Assembly: GCF_001889605.1 (NCBI RefSeq)
Contig: NZ_CP018171.1
Span: forward strand, 620,001 to 684,000
Direction of reading: 5' to 3'
Source of the DNA: Aquibium oceanicum
GTDB taxonomy: Bacteria > Pseudomonadota > Alphaproteobacteria > Rhizobiales > Rhizobiaceae
Length of the DNA: 64,000 nucleotides
This document shows positions 36,597 to 45,652 of this stretch, in pieces. Numbering within the stretch: position 1 is the first letter of the stretch; every line of letters begins with the position of its first letter. A program made the translations under genes and the position numbers. The notes beneath the pieces were generated by a model. That model saw nothing but the letters and a program-made list of their open reading frames with translations. It did not search any database and was not told where the DNA came from.

Positions 36597-36800
36597 ATGC
36601 AGGGATCGGGGCAGGCTTTCTTTCGCCCGCGGTGGCGGCGCATCGCCATCGTCGCCGCATGCGGCGGCTGGGCGACCCTGGAGTGGGTGGGCGGGCAGCA
36701 GGGCTGGGCCGCGATCGCCGCGGCGGTGACCGTCTACGGCGTTTGGAGCTTCTTCATCGCCTGGAAGGACCCGCCGCCGGGATCGTCGGAAAACTCCTGA
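36597..36800 (+). CDS. Small hypothetical membrane protein, 67 aa
   Basis: I do not recognise this protein. It is 67 aa, with a basic N-terminus (FFRPRWRR), two hydrophobic stretches (about 16-28 and 36-56, Trp-rich) and a polar Pro/Ser tail, as in a small two-helix membrane protein. No good ribosome-binding site precedes the ATG. It is divergent from ynjB and convergent with phnF. Confidence 0.5.
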   Translation: MQGSGQAFFRPRWRRIAIVAACGGWATLEWVGGQQGWAAIAAAVTVYGVWSFFIAWKDPPPGSSENS

Positions 36801-36810
36801 GAAGGACAGC

Positions 36811-37554
36811 TCAGCCGATTACCGAAAGTTCCACGCGGTCGGCGGCGAACCTGGTTTCGGAGAACTGGACGGGCCGCCCCTGTGTGTCGACGTTGAGGGC
36901 GACCGCAACCAGCACGATCGCGCCGGGGGCCAGCTTCAGGTCGGCCAGATCGGCACCCTCGGCATGACGGGCCGAGACGACGGTGGACTTGCGGAAGTAG
37001 TCGTCGACGCCATGGTCGCGCAGGGCGAGGGTTACCGAACCCGACGCGGCGAAGGCATCGGCAATGCCCGAGAAACGCTCCGCTTCGAACCAGCTGGTCG
37101 CCCGCGACACCGGCCGGCCGTCAGCCTCGCTCAGCGTCTCAAGCCTGATCACCGGGCTGCCGGGCGCGATGCCGAGCGCATCCGCGATCCGCTGGTCCGC
37201 TTCTTCGCGCGCATGCGCCAGAAGATGGCCGCGCCGGTCGCGCGCCTGGTCGCGAAGTCCTTCCGAGAAGCGGGTGCGGGCGGAGATCGGATAGGTGAAC
37301 CGGCGGCGGCGCTGGATGAAGGTCCCGCGCCCCTGTTCAGCGCGGAGCACGCCTTCCTGCACGAGGGCAGCGATGGCGCTACGAACCGTGTGGCGGTTGA
37401 TGCCGAACCTTTCGGCCAGAACGGTTTCCGGAGGCAGGCGGCCGTCGCCCTCGTAGTCACCCGCGCCAATACCCTGGCGGATGCGGTCGGCGACCTGGCG
37501 CCAGAGCGCGATGCCGGTTTTCCTCTCCATCGGCCTGACGGCTTTCGCCTGCAT
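36811..37554 (-). CDS. phnF: Phosphonate operon regulator PhnF (GntR/HutC family)
   Basis: The 247-aa regulator has an N-terminal winged helix (RLPPETVLAERFGINRHTVRSAIAALVQEGVL) presented in two overlapping motifs, and a C-terminal UTRA ligand-binding domain from about residue 95. PhnF proteins repress phosphonate genes until ligand binds. It is divergent from phnGHI, with 97 bases between the starts that contain a PHO box and a perfect palindrome at 37617-37636. Confidence 0.93.
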   Translation of the reverse strand: MQAKAVRPMERKTGIALWRQVADRIRQGIGAGDYEGDGRLPPETVLAERFGINRHTVRSAIAALVQEGVLRAEQGRGTFIQRRRRFTYPISARTRFSEGLRDQARDRRGHLLAHAREEADQRIADALGIAPGSPVIRLETLSEADGRPVSRATSWFEAERFSGIADAFAASGSVTLALRDHGVDDYFRKSTVVSARHAEGADLADLKLAPGAIVLVAVALNVDTQGRPVQFSETRFAADRVELSVIG

Positions 37555-37564
37555 GGGATCCCCT

Positions 37565-37582
37565 CTGTCACGCGCCCGTCAT
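37565..37582 (+). promoter_or_regulatory. PHO box before phnGHI
   Basis: Direct repeats CTGTCAC (37565-37571) and CCGTCAT (37576-37582) are spaced by four bases, the 11-base period of PhoB sites (consensus CTGTCAT twice). The box lies 70 bases before the phnG ATG, so PhoB probably activates the operon under phosphate starvation. Confidence 0.75.
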
Positions 37583-37616
37583 GGACAATCGATAGAAGAG
37601 GGTATATGTTGTCTAC

Positions 37617-37636
37617 TTGTCTATATCAATAGACAA
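37617..37636. promoter_or_regulatory. Putative PhnF operator
   Basis: A perfect 20-base palindrome, TTGTCTAT and ATAGACAA around ATCA, sits 16 bases before the phnG ATG; a further half-site, TTGTCTA, occurs at 37609-37615. The GTCTA core fits GntR/HutC regulators. Its place downstream of the PHO box suggests a roadblock repressor site. Confidence 0.75.
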
Positions 37637-37651
37637 ATACGACGAGAGGCG

Positions 37652-38122
37652 ATGGTGACCGAGAGAAGCCGCGAGAGAAACGAGAACGCCCGCCGCCGGG
37701 AGGCCATGGCCACGCTCGCCGCGGCACCCGGCGACCTGCTGTCGAAGGTCTGGCGCGAAACGGGCATCGAGGTCGAGGCCAAGGCCCTGCGGGGACCCGA
37801 AACGGGGCTGGTGACGCTGCGCGGCCGCATCGGCGGCGGCGGCGGGCCCTTCAATTTCGGCGAGGCGACCGTGACGCGCGCGACCGTCAAGCTGCCCACT
37901 GGCGAGATCGGACACGCCTATGCGCTCGGGTCCGATACCGAGAAGGCCCGCATATCGGCGACCGTCGATGCGCTGTGGCAGCGCGCGGAGCACCGCGCCG
38001 GGATCGAGGCTGGGGTTCTCGCACCGCTGCGCGCCGGGCTTGCCGAGGCCGATGCCAGGCAAAGGGCAGAAACCGCGGCGACGAAGGTCGATTTCTTCAC
38101 CATGGTGAGAGGCGAAGACTGA
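37652..38122 (+). CDS. phnG: C-P lyase subunit PhnG
   Basis: PhnG is a core subunit of the C-P lyase complex (with H, I and J). The 156-aa protein shows GLVTLRGRIGGGGGPFNFGE, then the motif VTRATVKL and the C-terminal KVDFFTMVRGED, all typical of the family. GAGAGGCG precedes the ATG at 37652. The stop overlaps the phnH start by one base. Confidence 0.95.
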   Translation: MVTERSRERNENARRREAMATLAAAPGDLLSKVWRETGIEVEAKALRGPETGLVTLRGRIGGGGGPFNFGEATVTRATVKLPTGEIGHAYALGSDTEKARISATVDALWQRAEHRAGIEAGVLAPLRAGLAEADARQRAETAATKVDFFTMVRGED

Positions 38123-38748
38123 TGGAACGCCCAATGCCTTCATTCGAGGCCGTGCCGGTGGAGGGCGGGTTCGACAATCCGCCGCTCGCCTCGCAGTCGG
38201 TGTTCCGCGCAATCATGGATGCCATGGCCAAGCCGGGATCGATCCGTCCTTGCGCACCTCTGGCCCGGCCGCCCGCAACGCTGTCGGCAACCGCGGCCGC
38301 GGTCGCGCTGACGCTCTGCGACCACGACACGCCTCTCTGGCTCGATCCGGCCCTGGAAGCGGCCGCGGATGTTCGGGGCTGGCTCGGCTTCCACTGCGGG
38401 TCTCCGCTCGTGCGCGTGCCGGCGGAGGCGTATTTCGCGCTGGTCGCCAATCCTGCGGAACTGATCGCGCTGGAGAATTTCTCGCAGGGGACGCAGGAGT
38501 ACCCCGACCGGTCGACGACGCTGATCCTCCAAGTAGAGAGCCTTTCCGAAGGTCGCGCACTCCTGCTCGAGGGACCCGGCATCGAGACCAGCGCGAGCCT
38601 CGCGCCCGCTCCGCTTCCCCGGCACTTCTGCGAGCAGTGGCGGCAGAACAATGCCCGCTTCCCGCGCGGCGTCGACCTGATCCTGGCCGCGCCGGAGGGC
38701 ATCGCCTGCCTGCCCCGCACCACGCGCATCCGCGCAACGGAAGGCTGA
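38122..38748 (+). CDS. phnH: C-P lyase subunit PhnH
   Basis: The 208-aa protein is the PhnH subunit of the C-P lyase core. Family features are FRAIMDAMAKPGSI near residue 30, LTLCDHDTPLWLD and NFPRG-like FPRGVDLIL near the C-terminus. It is translationally coupled to phnG (TGATG) and lies four bases before phnI. Confidence 0.95.
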   Translation: MERPMPSFEAVPVEGGFDNPPLASQSVFRAIMDAMAKPGSIRPCAPLARPPATLSATAAAVALTLCDHDTPLWLDPALEAAADVRGWLGFHCGSPLVRVPAEAYFALVANPAELIALENFSQGTQEYPDRSTTLILQVESLSEGRALLLEGPGIETSASLAPAPLPRHFCEQWRQNNARFPRGVDLILAAPEGIACLPRTTRIRATEG

Positions 38749-38752
38749 CCCC

Positions 38753-39862
38753 ATGTATGTCGCCGTCAAGGGTGGCGAAGCCGCCATCGCCAATGCCCAC
38801 CGCCTGCTTGCCGACCGCCGTCGCGGCGACCGGCAGGTGCCGGGGCTGCGGCTCGACCAGATCGTCGAGCAACTGGCGCTCGCCGTGGACCGGGTGATGG
38901 CGGAAGGGTCGCTCTACGATCGCGAACTCGCGGCACTCGCCATCCGGCAAGCTCGCGGCGACATGATCGAGGCGATCTTCCTGCTGCGTGCCTACAGGAC
39001 GACCCTGCCGCGCTTCGGTTATTCGCGCCCGGTCGACACGGCGGCCATGCTGGTCGAGCGGCGCGTGTCGGCGACCTACAAGGACCTGCCCGGCGGGCAG
39101 GTGCTGGGGCCGACCTTCGACTACACGCACCGGCTGCTCGATCCCGAACTCGCGACGGATTTGCCGGTCGACGAGCCGGCGTTGCGCGAGACGGAAAGGG
39201 AGCCGATGCCGCGCGTGACGGAAATTCTGGCCGGCGAGGGGCTGATCGAGCCCGACGGGGCGATGCCGTCGGAGAAGGAGCCAGGCGACATCACCCGCAA
39301 GCCGGCGGAATATCCCATGCAGCGCGACGTCCGCCTGCAGGCGCTTTCGCGCGGCGACGAGGGGTTTCTGCTGGCGCTCGCCTATTCCACGCAGCGCGGC
39401 TACGGCCGTTCGCATCCCTTCGTCGGCGAAATCCGGATCGGCGAGGTCGAGCTCGAGTTTGATGTGCCGGAACTGCCCTTCCCGGTCTCGCTAGGCCGCA
39501 TCCGCGTGACCGAGTGCCAGATGGTGAACCAGTTCAAGGGCTCGATGAAGGCGCCGCCGCAATTCACCCGAGGCTACGGGCTGGTCATGGGCCAGTCCGA
39601 GCGCAAGGCCATGGCCATGTCGCTCTGCGACCGGGCGCTGAGGGCAAGCGAGTTCGGCGAGGATCTGGTGGCGCCGGCGCAGGACGAGGAATTCGTCATC
39701 GCCCATTCCGACAACGTCCAGGCAACCGGCTTCGTCGAGCACCTGAAACTGCCGCACTACGTCGACTTCCAGGCCGAACTCGACCTTGTGCGCCGCATGC
39801 GCCGGGAATTCGAGGAGCGCGGCGGCGGCGAGACGGGCGAGCGGAAGGAAGCCGCGGAATGA
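38753..39862 (+). CDS. phnI: C-P lyase subunit PhnI
   Basis: PhnI (369 aa) catalyses the nucleosidase step that couples phosphonate to the ribose of ATP, together with G, H and L. The start MYVAVKGGEAAIANAH is diagnostic, as are ATYKDLPGGQVLGPTFDYTHR (two adjoining motifs) and the central QGSMKAPPQFTRGYGL-type segment (here KGSMKAPPQFTRGYG). It ends 14 bases before the antisense hicB stop, where phnJ would normally follow. Confidence 0.96.
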   Translation: MYVAVKGGEAAIANAHRLLADRRRGDRQVPGLRLDQIVEQLALAVDRVMAEGSLYDRELAALAIRQARGDMIEAIFLLRAYRTTLPRFGYSRPVDTAAMLVERRVSATYKDLPGGQVLGPTFDYTHRLLDPELATDLPVDEPALRETEREPMPRVTEILAGEGLIEPDGAMPSEKEPGDITRKPAEYPMQRDVRLQALSRGDEGFLLALAYSTQRGYGRSHPFVGEIRIGEVELEFDVPELPFPVSLGRIRVTECQMVNQFKGSMKAPPQFTRGYGLVMGQSERKAMAMSLCDRALRASEFGEDLVAPAQDEEFVIAHSDNVQATGFVEHLKLPHYVDFQAELDLVRRMRREFEERGGGETGERKEAAE

Positions 39863-39876
39863 GTGGCGTGCGGATA

Positions 39877-40308
39877 TCAGGCGGCGTCTATCAGCCGACG
39901 CCGCGCGGCGTCCGCAAGGAACGCGGAACGGGACTGGCCCGACGCCTTGGCCGCCCGATCGATTGCCTCGACGAGAGTCTCGTCCATCGAAATGTTGAGC
40001 CGGACTGCGCGTCCGGGAAGATCGATGGGTACCATCGCGATCACGGCGCCTTCGGCATCTTCACGGAATACGGGATCGTTCCGAAGATCGGAAAGTCGGC
40101 GAACCAGCGGAATGGGGTCGCCGTCCGCGATCATGCCGGCGACATGGAAGGCCAGCGCCTCGCCTCCGCGCCGGATTGCTTCGTCCTCGCTACGGCCCGT
40201 GGCGATGCATCCGGGGAAATCGGGAAAGGAAACGCCAAACACGCCATCTTCATGATGGATCAGAGCGTAAGCATAATCGGTCGTGGGTCGCACCATCGCC
40301 TTAGCCAT
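39877..40308 (-). CDS. hicB: HicB-type antitoxin
   Basis: The 143-aa protein has an N-terminal HicB partial RNase-H-like domain (YAYALIHHEDGVFGVSFPDF, PGCIATG) and a C-terminal ribbon-helix-helix segment from about residue 105 (VRLNISMDETLVEAIDRAAKASG, two motifs) that should bind the operator. It follows hicA by six bases and should neutralise it. The pair lies antisense inside the phn operon. Confidence 0.9.
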   Translation of the reverse strand: MAKAMVRPTTDYAYALIHHEDGVFGVSFPDFPGCIATGRSEDEAIRRGGEALAFHVAGMIADGDPIPLVRRLSDLRNDPVFREDAEGAVIAMVPIDLPGRAVRLNISMDETLVEAIDRAAKASGQSRSAFLADAARRRLIDAA

Positions 40309-40314
40309 TCGTTG

Positions 40315-40521
40315 TCACCATTCCCATCCCGCCTGCCGGTAGATGGACCTGAGGGTTCCCGTGGGAATCGGGTCCGCTCCCATGTCCAGGGTCACCTTCC
40401 CGGGCTTTTCCCGGTGGACATACTGCACGTGATCGCCGGGTCCCTTGCGCTTGACGACCCAGCCGTCGCCGCGAAGCTTGGCGGCGATTTCCCTCGGCGT
40501 TCGATTGGCCTTCCGCGGCAT
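40315..40521 (-). CDS. hicA: HicA-type mRNA interferase toxin
   Basis: The 68-aa protein has a double-stranded RNA-binding-like fold with the catalytic His31 in GPGDHVQYVH, the HicA/YcfA signature. Such toxins cut mRNA independently of translation. The ATG at 40521 gives the usual length; the frame extends upstream to 40557. It precedes hicB, the usual hicAB order, and has its own promoter candidate at 40547-40575. Confidence 0.9.
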   Translation of the reverse strand: MPRKANRTPREIAAKLRGDGWVVKRKGPGDHVQYVHREKPGKVTLDMGADPIPTGTLRSIYRQAGWEW

Positions 40522-40546
40522 CGTCGCTCCAGCACCCTCTTGCGCA

Positions 40547-40575
40547 ACATTACACAACTTTTTCTGCGGTCACAA
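40547..40575 (-). promoter_or_regulatory. Putative hicAB promoter
   Basis: On the minus strand TTGTGA (40575-40570) and TAATGT (40552-40547) are spaced by 17 bases, about 25 bases upstream of the hicA ATG. Two ACAAC-containing half-sites on the plus strand (40552-40558 and 40570-40576) may serve as the HicB operator. Confidence 0.5.
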
Positions 40576-40631
40576 CGTTATGCGTCAGGTCGAGCCTTGG
40601 CAGCACTCCCAGGAAAGGCGGGATTGACGAC

Positions 40632-41507
40632 ATGAACGAGCAACCCGCCCTCGCCACCTACAACTTCGCCTATCTCGACGAGCAGACGAAGCGCATGATC
40701 CGCCGGGCGATCCTGAAGGGGATCGCCATTCCCGGCTACCAGGTGCCGTTCGCCAGCCGCGAGATGCCGATGCCCTATGGCTGGGGCACCGGCGGGGTGC
40801 AGGTGACCGCCTCGATCGTCGGACCCGACGACGTACTCAAGGTCATCGACCAGGGCGCGGACGACACGACCAACGCGGTCTCGATCCGCGCCTTCTTCCG
40901 GAAGGTAGCGGATGTCGAGACGACCACCCACACGGCAGAAGCGACGATCATCCAGACGCGCCACCGCATCCCCGAGCGGCCGCTGACGGAGGGACAGGTG
41001 CTGGTCTACCAGGTGCCAATCCCCGAGCCCCTGAGGTTCCTCGAGCCGCGCGAGACCGAGACGCGGAAGATGCATGCGCTCCAGGAATACGGGCTCATGC
41101 ACGTCAAGCTCTACGAGGACATCGCCCGCAACGGGCACATCGCGACGACCTACGCCTATCCGGTCAAGGTGGAGGGTCGCTACGTGATGGACCCTTCGCC
41201 GACGCCGAAATTCGACAATCCGAAGATGCACATGTCGGCCGCCCTTCAGCTCTTCGGCGCGGGCCGCGAGCAGCGCATCTATGCCATCCCGCCCTACACG
41301 CAGGTGGTCAGCCTGGACTTCGAGGATCATCCATTCGAGATCCAGAGATTCGACCGCCCCTGTGCGCTCTGCGGCGCCGAGGGCGTCTATCTTGACGAGG
41401 TGATCCTCGACGATCGCGGCGGACGGATGTTCGTGTGCTCCGACACGGATCATTGCGAGGAGAGACGGCTTTCCTCTCCCGCCAGGGAGGAGGAGAAGGA
41501 GCCATGA
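40632..41507 (+). CDS. phnJ: C-P lyase catalytic subunit PhnJ
   Basis: PhnJ (291 aa) is the radical-SAM-type enzyme that breaks the C-P bond of ribosyl phosphonates. The cluster ligands Cys244, Cys247, Cys269 and Cys275 have the same spacing as in E. coli PhnJ, and Gly35 corresponds by the same offset to the E. coli radical Gly32. It is separated from phnI by 769 bases holding hicAB. The stop overlaps phnK by four bases (ATGA). Confidence 0.96.
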   Translation: MNEQPALATYNFAYLDEQTKRMIRRAILKGIAIPGYQVPFASREMPMPYGWGTGGVQVTASIVGPDDVLKVIDQGADDTTNAVSIRAFFRKVADVETTTHTAEATIIQTRHRIPERPLTEGQVLVYQVPIPEPLRFLEPRETETRKMHALQEYGLMHVKLYEDIARNGHIATTYAYPVKVEGRYVMDPSPTPKFDNPKMHMSAALQLFGAGREQRIYAIPPYTQVVSLDFEDHPFEIQRFDRPCALCGAEGVYLDEVILDDRGGRMFVCSDTDHCEERRLSSPAREEEKEP

Positions 41508-42283
41508 TCAACGACACGCCCCTTCTCCGCGTCTCCTCCGTCTCCAAATCCTACGGGCAGCGGATCGGTTGCCAGGACGTCTCGTTCGAGCTCTGGCCGG
41601 GAGAGGTGCTGGCCGTGGTCGGTGAATCCGGCTCCGGCAAGACAACACTGCTCAACTGCATCTCGACGCGCCTGCTGCCGACATCCGGCACGGTCTCCTA
41701 CCGGATGCGCGGCGGGGACTGGCGCGAACTGTATCGTATGAGCGAGGCCGAGCGGCGTTTCCTGATGCGCACCGACTGGGGCTTCGTGCATCAGAACCCC
41801 GCCGACGGGCTGCGTATGACAGTTTCGGCCGGGGCGAATGTCGGCGAGCGGCTGATGGCGGTGGGCGACCGGCACTACGGCAACATCCGCGCCACCGCGC
41901 TCGACTGGCTGGGCCGCGTCGAGATCGAGGCGGACCGGATCGACGACGAGCCGCGCGCCTTTTCCGGCGGCATGCGCCAGCGTCTCCAGATCGCGCGCAA
42001 CCTCGTCACCGGGCCGCGCCTGGTCTTCATGGACGAGCCGACCGGCGGCCTCGACGTCTCCGTGCAGGCGCGGCTGCTCGATCTTCTGCGGGGGCTGGTC
42101 ACGGATCTCGGGCTGGCGGCGATCGTGGTCACGCACGATCTCGCCGTTGCGCGGCTCTTGTCGCATCGCATGATGGTCATGAAGGACGGACGCGTGGTCG
42201 AGACGGGCCTCACCGACCGGGTGCTGGACGATCCGCGCGAGGCCTACACGCAGCTGCTCGTTTCCTCCATCCTGCAGGTGTGA
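41504..42283 (+). CDS. phnK: C-P lyase ATPase PhnK
   Basis: PhnK is an ABC-type ATPase that binds the C-P lyase core rather than a membrane transporter. The 259-aa protein has Walker A GESGSGKTT, the PhnK-typical WGFVHQNPADGLRM, signature FSGGMRQRLQIAR and Walker B RLVFMDEPTGGLD. GGAGAAGGAG precedes the ATG, which overlaps phnJ. Confidence 0.95.
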   Translation: MINDTPLLRVSSVSKSYGQRIGCQDVSFELWPGEVLAVVGESGSGKTTLLNCISTRLLPTSGTVSYRMRGGDWRELYRMSEAERRFLMRTDWGFVHQNPADGLRMTVSAGANVGERLMAVGDRHYGNIRATALDWLGRVEIEADRIDDEPRAFSGGMRQRLQIARNLVTGPRLVFMDEPTGGLDVSVQARLLDLLRGLVTDLGLAAIVVTHDLAVARLLSHRMMVMKDGRVVETGLTDRVLDDPREAYTQLLVSSILQV

Positions 42284-42285
42284 CG

Positions 42286-42993
42286 ATGCCTACGCCCCTC
42301 GTCGTTTCGGAAGTCTCCAAGAGCTTCACCATGCACCTGCGCGGCGGCCTGCGGCTGCGGGTGGTGGAGAACGTGTCCTTCGCGCTCAAGGCCGGCGAAT
42401 GCGCCGTTCTCGGCGGGCCTTCGGGCGCCGGCAAGAGCTCGGTCATCAAGATGCTCTACGGCAACTACGCCGTGGATTCGGGCCAGATCATCGTCCAGCA
42501 CGACGGACACCTGATCGATCTCGCCTCGGCTTCCCCCAGAACGGTGCTCGCCGTGCGCCGCCATACGATCGGCTATGTCAGCCAGTTCCTGAGAACCGTT
42601 CCGCGCGTTTCCGCGGTCGACGTCGTGGCCGAACCGCTCGCGGTCAGGGGAGTTGATCGGGAGAAGGCGCGCGCGAGGGCGCGGGAACTGCTCGCCCGGC
42701 TGAACCTGCCCGAAATGCTCTGGTCGCTGCCGCCCGCGACGTTTTCCGGAGGCGAGCAGCAGCGGGTCAACATCGCGCGGGGTTTCATCACCGATCATCC
42801 GGTGCTCCTGCTGGACGAGCCGACCGCCTCTCTGGACGCCAGGAACCGCGCCGTCGTGATGGAGATGATCGGCGAGAAGAGGGCGGCCGGCGTGGCGCTG
42901 CTCGGCATCTTCCATGATCAGGACGTGCGCGACGCGGTCGCCGACGCCGTTATCGACGTCACCCGCTTCGCGCCGGGAAGGGCGGCGGCATGA
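42286..42993 (+). CDS. phnL: C-P lyase ATPase PhnL
   Basis: The 235-aa ABC-type ATPase belongs with PhnGHI in forming the ribosyl-triphosphonate intermediate. Walker A is GGPSGAGKSS, the signature FSGGEQQRVNIAR and Walker B LLLDEPTASLD. The ATG at 42286 is chosen; a GTG at 42280 overlapping the phnK stop is an alternative. Its stop overlaps the next gene by four bases. Confidence 0.94.
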   Translation: MPTPLVVSEVSKSFTMHLRGGLRLRVVENVSFALKAGECAVLGGPSGAGKSSVIKMLYGNYAVDSGQIIVQHDGHLIDLASASPRTVLAVRRHTIGYVSQFLRTVPRVSAVDVVAEPLAVRGVDREKARARARELLARLNLPEMLWSLPPATFSGGEQQRVNIARGFITDHPVLLLDEPTASLDARNRAVVMEMIGEKRAAGVALLGIFHDQDVRDAVADAVIDVTRFAPGRAAA

Positions 42994-43607
42994 GCACCAG
43001 GCTTTCCGTCGAACCCCTGGTCCATCCCACCGCCGAGGTTAGTGACACGACGCTCGGCCGCTACACCGAGGTTGCCGAACGCTGCCGCATCAGCGAGAGC
43101 GTGATCGGCGACTACTCCTACGTGATGCAGGACTGCGGCGTCTGGTGCGCCGGGATCGGCAAATTCTCCAACATCGCCGCCGCGGTGCGCATCAACGCGA
43201 CCAACCATCCGACCTGGCGGCCGACGCTGCACCACTTCACCTACCGCGCCTCCGACTACTGGGAAGACGCCGGCCACGAGGAAGCCTTCTTCGAATGGCG
43301 GCGCGACAACAGGGTGACGATCGGCCACGACACCTGGCTCGGGCATGGCTCGACCATCCTGCCGGGCGTCACCGTCGGCGACGGGGCGGTGATCGGCGCC
43401 GGAGCCGTCGTGTCGAAGGATGTCGCACCTTACACGATCGTCGGTGGCGTTCCGGCAAAGCCGATCCGCGCGCGCTTCGATCGCAGGACGGCGGAACGCT
43501 ACCAGGCGCTGGCCTGGTGGAACTGGAATCACGAGCGGCTTCGCATGGCACTCGAGGACTTTCGCGCGCTTTCGGCCGAAGCCTTTCTTGAAAAGCACAG
43601 CGGCTGA
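42990..43607 (+). CDS. Phosphonate-locus hexapeptide-repeat acyltransferase
   Basis: The 205-aa protein has left-handed beta-helix repeats (IGHDTWLGHGSTILPGVTVGDG, read as successive hexapeptides) with a catalytic-loop His in INATNHPTWRPTLHHFTY. It fits the phosphonate-associated transferase hexapeptide family found in rhizobial phn operons. It may acetylate aminoalkylphosphonates, replacing the unrelated PhnO of E. coli; that role is inferred from position. The ATG overlaps the phnL stop (ATGA). Confidence 0.9.
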   Translation: MSTRLSVEPLVHPTAEVSDTTLGRYTEVAERCRISESVIGDYSYVMQDCGVWCAGIGKFSNIAAAVRINATNHPTWRPTLHHFTYRASDYWEDAGHEEAFFEWRRDNRVTIGHDTWLGHGSTILPGVTVGDGAVIGAGAVVSKDVAPYTIVGGVPAKPIRARFDRRTAERYQALAWWNWNHERLRMALEDFRALSAEAFLEKHSG

Positions 43608-43631
43608 CTGTCTGCGCCTCGCGGCTGTGGA

Positions 43632-43660
43632 CTGTAACGAAACCGTCATCCGCCTGACAT
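43632..43660 (+). promoter_or_regulatory. Triple PHO-box repeat before phnCDEE
   Basis: Three direct repeats, CTGTAAC (43632-43638), CCGTCAT (43643-43649) and CTGACAT (43654-43660), follow one another with an exact 11-base period, as in PhoB sites. The array ends 69 bases before the phnC ATG and should make the transporter operon phosphate-regulated. Confidence 0.75.
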
Positions 43661-43729
43661 TCCCGCTTCATCCAACTTCGATACCCGGTTCTCCCGTAGA
43701 CGCGAAAAAGCGCGACAACGGGGAGCCGT

Positions 43730-44572
<843 letters not shown>

Positions 44573-44654
44573 CGGGCGGGATCGCGTCGCCCGCGTAACG
44601 GGCCCCACGAAATCGAAGCAGCCGGCGCCAGCCGGACCAACAGGAGAGACATCG

Positions 44655-45566
44655 ATGTTCAAAAAGGCACTGATGGGCGCCGTCGCGCTCGCCGCCCTTG
44701 CAGTCGGTTCGGCGCAGGCCGAGGATCTGAAGGACTTCCGCATCGGCATTCTGGGCGGCGAGAACGAAGCCGACCGCCTGCGCAATTTCCAGTGCATGGT
44801 CGACAAGCTTCCGGACGTTCTCGGCGTCGAGAAGGTTTCGCTGTTCCCGGCGGCCGACTATGACGGCGTGATCCAGGGTCTGCTCGGCGGCACGCTCGAC
44901 TACGCCGAGCTCGGCGCTTCGGGCTACGCCAAGGTCTATCTGGAGAACCCGGAAGCGGTCGACCCGATTCTGACGACGATCCAGACCGATGGTTCCACCG
45001 GCTATCACTCCGTCATGGTTGCCCGAGCCGATTCCGGCCTCACGTCGCTCGAGGACCTCAAGGGCAAGAAGCTCGGCTTCGCCGATCCGGACTCCACCTC
45101 CGGCTATCTCGTTCCGGTCGTCACGCTGCCGAAGGATCTCGGCGGCGTCGCGGTGAAGGACTATTTCGCCGAGACCGGCTTCGGCGGCGGTCATGAGAAC
45201 CTCGTCCTCGAAGTCGTCAAGGGCACTTTCGACGCGGGCACGACCTGGGCCTCGGGCGTCGGCGATTTCAAGGACGGCTACACGTCCGGCAACCTGCGTA
45301 AGATGGTCGACAAGGGCATCCTCGACATGGACGATCTCGTCGAGATCTGGAAGTCGCCGCTGATCCCGAACGGCCCAATCGTCGTGCGCACGTCGATGAA
45401 CGACGATACGAAGACCAAGTTCAAGGACTTCATGCTGGCGCTGCCCGACAGCGACCCGGCCTGCTTCTCCGCCATCCAGGGCGGCGACTTCAAGGGCTAC
45501 ACGGAAGTGACTCCGGCCTTCTACCAGCCGATCATCGACGCCCGTAAGGCGCAGATCGGCTCGTAA
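44655..45566 (+). CDS. phnD: Phosphonate-binding protein PhnD
   Basis: The 303-aa periplasmic protein has a signal peptide ending AQAED near residue 23 and the PhnD pattern DFRIGILGGENEADRLRN, YAELGASGYAKVY and GFADPDSTSGYLVP, where STSG helps bind the phosphonate group. CAGGAGAG precedes the ATG. A strong hairpin after it (45581-45614) may protect its mRNA. Confidence 0.95.
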   Translation: MFKKALMGAVALAALAVGSAQAEDLKDFRIGILGGENEADRLRNFQCMVDKLPDVLGVEKVSLFPAADYDGVIQGLLGGTLDYAELGASGYAKVYLENPEAVDPILTTIQTDGSTGYHSVMVARADSGLTSLEDLKGKKLGFADPDSTSGYLVPVVTLPKDLGGVAVKDYFAETGFGGGHENLVLEVVKGTFDAGTTWASGVGDFKDGYTSGNLRKMVDKGILDMDDLVEIWKSPLIPNGPIVVRTSMNDDTKTKFKDFMLALPDSDPACFSAIQGGDFKGYTEVTPAFYQPIIDARKAQIGS

Positions 45567-45580
45567 GCATCAGACAACCG

Positions 45581-45614
45581 GACGCGCCGCCCGCCGACTG
45601 GCTGGCGGCGCGTC
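45581..45614 (+). other. Hairpin between phnD and phnE
   Basis: A perfect 11-base GC-rich stem (GACGCGCCGCC at 45581-45591 with GGCGGCGCGTC at 45604-45614) lies between the binding-protein and permease genes and lacks a T-run. Such elements commonly stabilise upstream binding-protein mRNA or reduce read-through into permease genes. Confidence 0.6.
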
Positions 45615-45652
45615 TTGCATGTTCACAGCAGGCATTCTCAGGGCGGGATCGA

